From: Zygnema cylindricum
Taxonomy: Eukaryota > Streptophyta > Zygnematophyceae > Zygnematales > Zygnemataceae
Reading direction: 5' to 3'
Assembly: GCA_037447655.1 (NCBI GenBank)
Contig: JBBHKE010001611.1
Span: forward strand, 1 to 48,502
Length of the DNA stretch: 48,502 nt
Shown: piece after piece, positions 40,691 to 48,502 of the stretch
Numbering within the stretch: position 1 is the stretch's first letter
How the letters are laid out: each line of letters opens with the position of its first letter
Program-made: the position numbers and the translations under genes
The notes under the pieces: model-generated
The model's database searches: none
What the model was told of the DNA's origin: nothing
Seen by the model: the letters and a program-made list of their open reading frames with translations, nothing else

Positions 40691-40850
40691 GGACCCACCA
40701 GCGTAACATCTGAGCTGGTGGCGCAGTGGTGGCACAGTGGTTAGTGCATTCACAACTTAAGCGAAAGGTCGGTCCCAGGTTCAAATCCTGACCGGCTTAT
40801 CATTCCCTTTATTGGGATCGTCCATTCTATCACCCGATTCTGGAATCTTA
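40691..40850 (+). mobile_element. tRNA-derived SINE-like element, copy 2
   Basis: Begins GGACCCACCAGCG and continues into a tRNA-like head with box A (TGGCGCAGTGG, duplicated as TGGCACAGTGG), then TTAGTGCATTC, box B (GGTTCAAATCC at about 40779) and CCGGCTTATCATTCCC. The minus-strand copy at 145..259 shares the head, the CCGGCT junction and the TTTCCC...GGGA tail. The 3' end is undefined. Pol III transcription is inferred from the boxes. A functional tRNA is unlikely because of the extra box A repeat and poor acceptor pairing. Confidence 0.65.
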
Positions 40851-41480
40851 ACATTAAAATGATGCAATATCTTCAAATTGATAATCTTGAAACCTTTCCC
40901 GGTTCTAACCATGTAAGTGAATGACTTTCAAGATATCGCCCGCCACCATAGACTTTTATGTTAAGACTTTTCCAATGCAAATTCTACAGAGAGATCATTA
41001 GGTGGATGTCATGAAGCTGATCTTGGGCAAAAAAAAAATTATACAATGCGTGTAAAGACTCTTATATTTTCTTTTTCTTTTCATGCTCGGGGCAATAAGG
41101 TGACAATTCTTATTTTTGTGGTTTGGGGGTTGAACTGGCTATGAAGATGCCTCGCTTTGTCCTAAAATATGTGAGTTTCCATATTGTTGAAATTCCTAAT
41201 TTTTGCATCATTTAATACACCACTTCAACCATTTCTTTGGTTTTCAATGTTTCCACATCATCTTTTTTTTCAACACCATCAAGTACCTTCAGATGACGTG
41301 TAAACCCACGTTGACCACAACTTCCAAATTGTTTATAAAGAAACCAATTTGCCAATATCCTGCGATAACATTCACACTAAACACCACAAACAAGGACACA
41401 AAACAAACCAAAATCTTAACAAAAAAAATAACTCTTAAATGACAAAATACAACAACAACAAAATCAGGTATGCTTCTTCT
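40851..41480. other. Unassigned stretch before relic J
   Basis: AT-rich, no clear ORF. By position it could be the eroded Gag region and leader of relic J, but no motif confirms this. Confidence 0.4.
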
Positions 41481-44400
41481 AAATGACTAGACAAAAGCCA
41501 GGAGTGCAACACTTGTCAAGAGTGGGGACACACTAGTCGAGGCTGTTAGCAGCAAAAAGCAAACATAGAGAGAACATTTTTGAGGCGGAGGAAGCAAATG
41601 AGATAGATTATCACAAAAAAGGAATTTTATTGGGTACGGACCGATGGGACAAGAAAAAGAGTTTTTCATATCACTCATTGAAAAATCACGGGAATGCAAA
41701 GAGGATGCCTTACTCTATATATGAGGTAATGAAAACAAGGGAAAATTCAATACTGGATTAAAGACTGTGGTGCCAAACATCACATGTGTTCTGATCTATG
41801 ACTATTTACTACCATCAAGCTCACTATGCCAAAATCAATCAAAGTGGCCAACGAACCAATGATGGTTATTGAAATAATGTGACAATACGCTTCGATCTAC
41901 GACAGAAGACAATGAAGGGGAAACAGAAGGAGGAAGGTGCAACGGCCACATACATAGAGGGAGGAAAGACAATGGGACAATTTGTAGAAGGCATTATAGC
42001 CAAAAATATGCAAATTCCATCGATTTGAAGGTAACCCGAGAACAAAATGGCGGAGAAAGAGGGACACGAGCAGTCGGTGGAGGTCAACAAGGAACACCTT
42101 ACGTTGTGGCATCACAAAATGTGCCATGCGTTTAACAGTAATACGAAAGAGATGATTTGCCACAATGCGGTTCGAGGATTTGACGTGACGACATAGAGAA
42201 GGTCATTTGGTGTGTAGGATGCACAAAGGGGAAACAAAAACGGAAGTCGCATCTATTCAAGAAATTACAATCCAAGGCGGGTGCCCCTTGAGACCTCATC
42301 CATGTGCGTTTTTTTGGGAACATACATCTGCAAACAATCGAAATCAACAAATTTATAATGGTGGTCGCTAAATATTCAAAGAGAAAGACAATGATGAATC
42401 TACTAAAGGCCAAGACGAATGGCTTATAGACATTCATGAAATTTGTGGTCATGTTGAGTGAGGAAGTGGAAAGAAGGTGAGGCAATACTGTTGGACCGTA
42501 AAGGTGAATTCCTTGCCTTTGAGGATTATTGCAAAGGAAAAGGGATAAAACAACAAAATACTCCTTCTTTCCCATAATTTAATGTGATCGCGGAGTTAAA
42601 GAATCGAGCATGGTAAAATATGGTGCGGGCCATGCTCCTCATTACAACGCTCACATATCATCTTTGAGAGAAAGAATTATGGCGGCTAAACGTGATACCA
42701 ACCAAAGAAATAACTAAAACTTGCGTAGAAAAACACCAGATGTACTTTGGATTGGAAAGGTGTCGACAGTCAAATACTTAAAGATTTAGGGCTGTGAGGC
42801 AATGTAGAACATAAAAAATAATAATCAATAAAAGTTTGTAACTCGCTCATGGGAAGGATGCTTTGTGGGGTACAATGAGAACTCAATGCAATATTGCATT
42901 TAAAACCTAGTAATTGAAAAGGTCTAAGAATCAATATTGTGAAGTTCAACGAAAAATAGGAATGGATGGTGAAAATAAGATAGCGAGTTCAAACGCGCTC
43001 AAGATGACAAAAAAGAGAGTCACTTAAAGGATTTCACGTGAGAGAAGGAAAAAATCGTCATAGAGAAAGATAAAAAATACACGATTTATGGAAAAGATTT
43101 ATGAGGAAGTTCTTACCATTAAGCCGACCAACGACGATCAACAACCTGGTAAGGTCATTGATGAATCACTACACCAATCAATAATATGTCACCACAAGAA
43201 AAGTCTTTAGAGAACGAGGACAAATACAAGATTGAGAGGATTGATTCAGACAAAGAGTTGGCCGATGATGTAAGAGAAATAAAACATCGTCATTAGAAAA
43301 TGCACTTGATCGTTTTTCATAAAGACAGTTAACATACAAAAAACAAACGGGTTACTGAAGAGCCATTTTCGTAATTTGAGATAGAAAGAAATAATCTTTA
43401 GTCTTTGAAAAATGAAATCACAAAGAATCGCCCGATTGATCCTTTAACATTTGAAGAGGCTTAAGATTGGAACGGATGGGAGGAGATGTGAAAACAAACA
43501 TTTATCTTAGTTTTATAAAATCAAATATGCGTTTCAAATAATTAAACTTGTCAAAAGGTAAAAAGAGAATAGGTGCAAAGTAGGTATAAAATGCGTAGAC
43601 GCGAGCCTCGGGAAAATGCCTTAGATACAAGGCCCGGTTATTACGTGAAGGCTTCCAGCAAAAGGCACAACATGATAAGGATAATTCAAAGACTTTTTCT
43701 CCTAAAGTCAAGATTAACAGTTTACGAGGTATTATTGCAATGGTCGTGGAGGAAGGATGTATATCCACTAGATGGATGTGGAAACAACCTTTTTAAATGG
43801 AAAATTTGTGGAGGAGGTGTACATGAAAATCCGATAGAAATTTCTAACAAAAATAGGGACGGTTTAAAGATTGTGGAAAACTTTTTATAGTTTCAATCAA
43901 GCAACCAAAACCAGGAATCAAAAAATTCAATTAACTCCAGGCTTTAAGAGGCGTATGTTGGATTGTGGAGTGTAAATTGGAGTACAAGGTAAGGCCATGA
44001 TAATTTTCAGTGGACACGTGTATGAATTTATTTGTATTTCTAATATCTTGGAGCTATTTGGAGAACTCAAGAGTGAAATTCGGAAATACTTCAAAATCAC
44101 AACCTCAAGAGACGCACAGTTTATCTCAGGAATTCACTTTAAATGAGAAAGAATAGAGACATCAAATTGAGCCAAGAACATTATGCAAAAAAGGTGTTGA
44201 AAAAAATTGGGTTCTTAAATTGCAAGCCACTTAGATCACCTCCTGATCATCACGACAATATCTTTTATATTTTTAAGAGCCTCAAGATTGATGTTCCTTA
44301 GAATGAGGTAGGTGGAAGCTTAATGTAGTTGAGTGTTAAAACTAGGCCTGACATTAGTGCAGCAAGCTCTCAAATCTTGTTAAGATCCTTAAGGCTTATA

Positions 44401-45560
44401 TTCACTACAAAGGGGTAGTTAGAAGCTTAATGTATTTGATATTTAAACTAGGCCCGATATTAGTGTTGTCGTAAGCATAATAAGTGCCTACTATAACAAT
44501 CGAATGAGAGAACATTAAAAATGGTGAAGTGGATTCTTTAAGACTTGGTAAGAACACTTAATCTTGGGTTTGTTTATGGAAGGGGAGAGATTTTGGGTTG
44601 TTACATATATTATGATGTTGATAATGCAAGAGATCGTGATACAAAATGTGGACGTCATGATAAGTGTTGTTCCTTGTAGGAAGAGCCACCTCATAGAATT
44701 CACGTAGGCAACCTACTGATGCACTCTCATTTATAAAGGAAAGGTACATGGCTACATGTCATGCTCCCAAGGACACTTTGTAGATTAAGGATTTTTTGTC
44801 ACAAAATAGAGTGAGAAAAGAGCTCATGTAAATATTGAATGATAATATGTTTTCTTTCGCACTTTGTAAAACTCATATTTGCATGAAGGCAATGGATTTT
44901 TTTTTAAAACTTAGTTTGAAAAGAGCAGATCGGATCTTTGTTTTTTACCACATAAGAGCAAGTTGCTCACGTGTTGATTAAATCGGCATAAAAAGAAGTA
45001 TATGATATAGGGTAGGAAATAGTAGGCATGGAGTAAGAAATAGCTTTGTTTCTTTTGAGGTGACTCAATAAGAGAGGGTACATAACGAAATAAAACGGAG
45101 TACCTCGAAGCAGCGAGAGGTCGCCGGTGGTGAGCCTAGAGGCACCTATGATAAAACGTCAATATCATTGACAGCGTCAAAATAACGTTATACGTTGGTT
45201 CAAAGTTATAGTCAGTTCGCAATTTTTTGTCAGTTGGTCAAATAAGGTTGGTTTGATTAGGTCAGTTCAACTAGATTTTGTTTGTTGTCCTTTGTCAAGT
45301 GAGTGGCTCTTGTCCGTCCTATAAAATTGTGAACTAGCACATAGGCGATAACTATTTAAACTTACAAACATTTATATTCTTTTGAATTCGTAATAACATA
45401 ATACCTTTTTAGAGGAGTACAAACGATTGAAGAGAAAAAAACTTTGTTTCTAGAAGTTTTATCAATATATTGAATTTTGAGGAATAGTTTATGGTGTATG
45501 TATTTTGTGTTATTCCGCATTTGTGTGTCTTACAATTTTCACGGTACCATTATCTATCCC
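41481..45560 (+). pseudogene. Ancient Copia relic J (gag to RNase H and LTR)
   Basis: Heavily mutated but ordered domains on the plus strand. A CCHC knuckle (CNTCQEWGHTSRGC) lies at 41505..41546 and a protease relic (WIKDCGAKHHMCSD) near 41756. Pre-integrase follows (LTLWHHKMCHAF near 42100, CVGCTKGKQKRKSH). RT segments are near 43690..43830, where KVKINSLRGIIAM and a +1-frame MDVET remnant appear, and near 44160 (IKLSQEHYAKKVL). RNase H end words (EQVAHVLIKSA) lie near 44960. A probable 3' LTR spans about 45080..45560 (it contains TTCCGCATTTGTG, like TTCCGCATTGAGAC in Copia-B). Stops occur every few codons. It is the oldest Copia of the A/B/D/H type here. Confidence 0.75.
44300..44475 (+). 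repeat. Internal duplication in relic J RT
   Basis: Two diverged copies (about 44310..44365 and 44405..44470) both encode GSLM-LSVKTRPDIS-type sequence, the Copia segment after RT. They share GAAGCTTAATGTA and AAACTAGGCC. Confidence 0.6.
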
Positions 45561-45589
45561 ACCTTTTCCATCTCCTCTCGCTTTAGCAA

Positions 45590-45810
45590 TTCTGAGACTT
45601 CCATAGGTCCTCATAATATGCAGCTCACACAAAGCCCCTAAGATAACCCTGACCCCTTAGAGTTTCAACAAGAATAAATGCCACCCTGGCATACAAAAAC
45701 ACTAACCACCTTCACACCTGTAAAGAAAAGACTCCCTTTAGTCGATAGCAAAAAGAATCTTTGAATTTGCTCCCCTGAGCAATAAGTTATGAAGGGTCAA
45801 AGTTGAACTT
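45590..45810. mobile_element. Foldback element M, copy with inverted centre
   Basis: The left arm (CAATTCTGAGACTTCCATAG ... CCCTGACCCC) matches the other M copies. The centre reads TGCCACCCTGG ... TTTGCTCCCCTGAGCA, the reverse complement of the centre in the copy at 12287. The right arm is largely lost. It sits exactly where Copia G coding sequence stops, so it may have caused or marked the truncation. Confidence 0.75.
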
Positions 45811-45825
45811 TTCTACAGAAGCATT

Positions 45826-46957
45826 TTAGTAGAGAGGCGGCTGCCTACCAATTTTTCTAAGTCCTAAATCCCTCTCTAAACCCTCTACTTCTAGAGTACG
45901 GCACCAATCAGAATAATGTGTCGTAGAGAAAGGTAAAGGTGCCACACTACTTACTTTACGGCCATCGTACAACATGGCCAAAATGTTGACACCTGCCACA
46001 TCTTTCATCTATACTATATACATCTATGGATTCACTCTCGTCTTTCACCTGAATATTTCTAGAAATCTAGATTGTGTGTTTCTGAAGATAATAAAATCTT
46101 TATCCTACAGATTCATCATCATATCCAATGAAGATTTCAGGTTTAGACTTTTGACTCAGTTTCCAGTTTGGTAAATTATCTAGTACAAAGCATTTACTCC
46201 CAAAATTTTTGAAGTGACTGACATCTAGTTTTCTGACAGTCCACACTTCATACGTTGTCTTTCCTTGAAAAGATCTAGTTTCTAATTGATTCCTCAAATA
46301 TGTTGCAGTTTGGTAAGCTTCAACCCAAAACGTAGTATCTATTCCCTTATCTGCCATCATAGATTTAACTCTGTGAGGTAGAGTTATATTCAGTCTTTCT
46401 GAAATTCCATTTTATTCAAGAGTATATGGAACTGTAAACTGATGAGAGATGCCATTTTCTTTTAGATAAGCAGCAAATTCACTGGAAGTATATTCACCTC
46501 CATTATCAAATCTTAAGGAAAGAATGGATCTGCCATGAAGCTTCTCTGCCCAAATCTGAAAGTGTTGGAAGTGAATGAAAACCTCCTTTTTCTCCTTCAT
46601 GAAATAGATCCTGTTGAATCTGGAAAAGTCATCAATGAATGTGACAAAGTATTCGCAGCCAACAAGAGATGGTATTTTGGAGGGTCCCCACACATATGAA
46701 TGAATAAGTTCCAAAAGGTTAGTTGCTCTAAAATCTGCGGCTTGGGGTAAGGGAAATTTATAAAGCTTTCCCAAAGCACAGCCATAACAGATATTTGACT
46801 GTTGCTGACCAAGTTTAACTCCTACTATATCATTGTTAATCATCTTTTCCAGCATGTCATGATGAACATGACCCAATCTTTTATGCCACAAAACATTATG
46901 AGATAAGACATTGGAGTAAGCAAAAGAAGATGTATTAACCAAGTCCATTCTGTACAA
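45826..46957 (-). pseudogene. Copia G pre-integrase and integrase
   Basis: Begins MYRMDLVN ... LWHKRLGHVHH and CYGCALGKLYKFP, then the integrase core. The first catalytic Asp is replaced by Tyr (LIHSYVWG). The second is present (RFDNGGEYTS). After a stop near 46410 the NGISERL Glu is present. ADKGIDTTFWVEAYQTATYL and the GY.DES C-terminal region follow. A last piece at 45826..46008 is linker sequence. Loss of the first Asp and the stop make it inactive. Confidence 0.88.
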
Positions 46958-47055
46958 ATTGTTTGGGCATCTAGTTCCTATTACAACTACCCTTCCCTCT
47001 TTGATGACTATTTTCTTTCCTTTTGAAGTATTTAATAACCTCTATTTTCTGCAAC

Positions 47056-47319
47056 TCAGGTAGAAAACAAATTCCAATTCTTTTTTAATTGAGGGACATA
47101 CAACACATCATAAAGGGTTCTAAAAACTACCTGTCCATCTATCTCACACATAACGATGAAATTTCCTTGAGCTTTTGCTTCAACTGTGGCACCACAAGCA
47201 TGGTGGATCTGCCTAGTTGGAATAGATTTCATATCTGTGAAGGAATCCTTCTTCCAGCACATATGTGAAAAACTTCCAAGGTGTATGATCCACTTGTGGT
47301 CTTTGTCTCCCTCCATCAA
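47056..47319 (-). pseudogene. Copia G protease
   Basis: An 88-codon frame containing WIIHLGSFSHMC, in which His replaces the catalytic Asp of the expected D-S/T-G, and the downstream LYDVLYVPQLKKNW typical of Copia proteases. It ends in a frameshift before the pre-integrase part. Inactive. Confidence 0.85.
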
Positions 47320-48123
47320 TTTTGCAAGAGTGAATAATTCTTTGTCGTCAGTTTTTGGAAAACTGACAACATCGTACGCATTTCCTTTGTCAACCGACTC
47401 CGGCTCCGATGTGTCAGCTGAAAACGCCTCAGTTTTTGAAAGAGGAGTCGGTGGTGGAAAAGGTGGCCTCTATGGTGTGTAGATCCCTTTCAGCCTCCAT
47501 CCATTTCTGAACACACTTGTCTTACAAGCTTTAAGAAACTTAGGACATTGTTTGTACAGATGTCCTTGACTGTAACAATAGATACACTTGATATATGGTT
47601 GAAAACCTTTGTAACCCTAAGATATGTTTCCTTGATAGTGAGCATTAAAGGCTACAGAAGACTTTCTTGGATTAAGAGCTATAACTGTTGACTCTTGTTC
47701 TATAACTAGTTTTATAGTTGTTGCTAGATTTCAGACTGACTTATCTATTTTTTTCAAATTTGTTGAGGCTCCTTTATATTCTTTAGGAAGACCTCGCATA
47801 AGAATCATAGCTTGATGATAAGGAGAGAAGTTCCCCCATGAACATGCATTCTCTATCTACAAAAGTCTCAATCGATTATAATATTCAGCTATACTACTAC
47901 AGTCCCTAATGTTTCCAGCTGTAATAATCTCATGTTGAGCGTTAGCTTTCAAATAGATAATTTTTAGTGAAGTCCGGGTTTTTGATACCTTTTTCATCTT
48001 GATATGTGACATAAGTAGATCTTCAGAAATCATTAACTTTAAGAGATGCAAAGCTTGCTGATTTTTTCCATCATAGAATGCGATAGTTCCAGCAAGACTC
48101 CCATCAACTACATCAAACAGTTT

Positions 48124-48211
48124 AACCTGAGTAAAGTAAGACTCAACCAGATCAGACCAATAAAGGTAACCTGAGTAAAATAAGACTCAACCAGATCAGA
48201 CCAATAAAGGT
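48124..48211. repeat. 44-bp tandem duplication
   Basis: Copies at 48124..48167 and 48168..48211 (AACCTGAGTAAAGTAAGACT...) differ at one position. The period shifts the Gag frame. Confidence 0.95.
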
Positions 48212-48249
48212 ATTTCCTTACATCAAAAACTATTATCCGTGAGGGTGGG

Positions 48250-48405
48250 CCCGTAACGTGTTTTTCTGTGGCTACTAGCCACACACCGACTGAGGATGAA
48301 GATGAGGCAGGAGTAGTCATCACAAAACCCGTAACGTGTTTTTTTGTGGCTACTAGCCACACACCGACTGAGGATGAAGATGAGGCAGGAGTAGTCATCA
48401 CAAAA
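48250..48405. repeat. 78-bp in-frame tandem duplication in Copia G Gag
   Basis: Copies 48250..48327 and 48328..48405 (CCCGTAACGTGTTTTT...) differ by one base. They add 26 residues without breaking the frame. Confidence 0.95.
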
Positions 48406-48502
48406 TTAATACAAGCAAGAAGCTCTCACAAATGCTCAAAAAAGAACACAACTTTGGAACACATCCAAAGACAAAATAGGCAACCAAATGATTTACAAAT
48501 CA

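Larger units (their letters stand above)
47480..48405 (-). pseudogene. Copia G Gag
   Basis: The N-terminus near 48401 (MTTPASSSSSVGVWLVATKK) contains a 26-residue perfect-period duplication. Then come PSRIIVFDVRKYLYWSDLVE, the Gag signature, a frame broken by a 44-bp duplication (48124..48211), and 47857..48051 (LLKLMISEDLLMSHIKM ... IAEYYNRLR). A CCHC knuckle (CIYCYSQGHLYKQC) lies near 47550..47593. Gag would form the particle shell. It is defective here. Confidence 0.85.
45811..48502 (-). mobile_element. Copia fragment G, truncated at integrase and by the window end
   Basis: A minus-strand Copia of a lineage distinct from A, B, D and H (LWHKRLGHVHH style pre-integrase). Gag starts near 48400, then protease and integrase run leftward to about 45826, where foldback M begins. 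RT, RNase H and the 3' LTR are absent. Any 5' LTR would lie beyond 48502. No target duplication can be seen. Confidence 0.85.

Noticed and set aside
40710-40800. A functional tRNA gene
   Set aside because: Box A and B are present, but box A is duplicated, the cloverleaf arms do not pair well, and a related copy sits in a transposon-like insert.

Overview
This is a nuclear genomic window from a land plant. The only intact host gene is a secreted expansin (37890..38693, minus). Nearly everything else is transposon sequence: Ty1/Copia LTR retrotransposons of plant type, an initiator-tRNA primer site in each near-complete element, tRNA-derived SINE-like copies, a Ty3/Gypsy scrap and long purine-only tracts. 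The divergent expansin and the Copia types fit a bryophyte or other early-diverging land plant, but that is a weak inference. There is no operon or CRISPR structure.

Layout. (1) Positions 1..397, 6449..6481 and 17755..18870 are pieces of one polypurine-rich repeat, called P here. It was split by a SINE-like insert (119..343), by Copia-A (398..6448, minus, 5-bp target duplication CGAGA) and by Copia-B (6482..17754, plus). The 3' LTR of Copia-B is itself split by a composite insert, C (12036..17168, duplication GGTTC). (2) Positions 18950..26136 are a decayed minus-strand Copia (E), split by Copia-D (20021..26000, minus, duplication GCAAA). A truncated P copy and a second relic of the E family follow (to about 26790). 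(3) Positions 26791..28089 are AT-rich and nearly featureless. (4) Copia-H (28090..34172, minus) is the best preserved around the integrase/RT junction. (5) Positions 34173..37506 hold a Ty3/Gypsy relic, a 1.7-kb P copy and a GA microsatellite. (6) Positions 37507..40075 form the GC-richer host island with the expansin and its promoter. (7) Positions 40080..45560 hold a purine tract, a SINE and a very old plus-strand Copia relic (J). (8) Positions 45590..48502 hold a foldback copy (M) and a minus-strand Copia fragment of another lineage (G), cut by the window end.

Main discovery candidate. Four Copia elements with different LTRs (A, B, D, H) carry an amber codon at the same place, in the linker between integrase and reverse transcriptase. 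In all four it is followed by CAA-TYA, which matches the UAG-CARYYA context of viral leaky stop codons. In H the frame stays open across the amber far into RT. I infer a Copia clade that makes Gag-PR-IN as the main product and reaches RT-RNase H only by stop-codon readthrough. Other things worth following are the inverted-centre foldback family M, the 1025-bp tandem array inside C, the strand-biased polypurine repeat P, a tRNA-derived SINE family, and an expansin that lacks the HFD motif.
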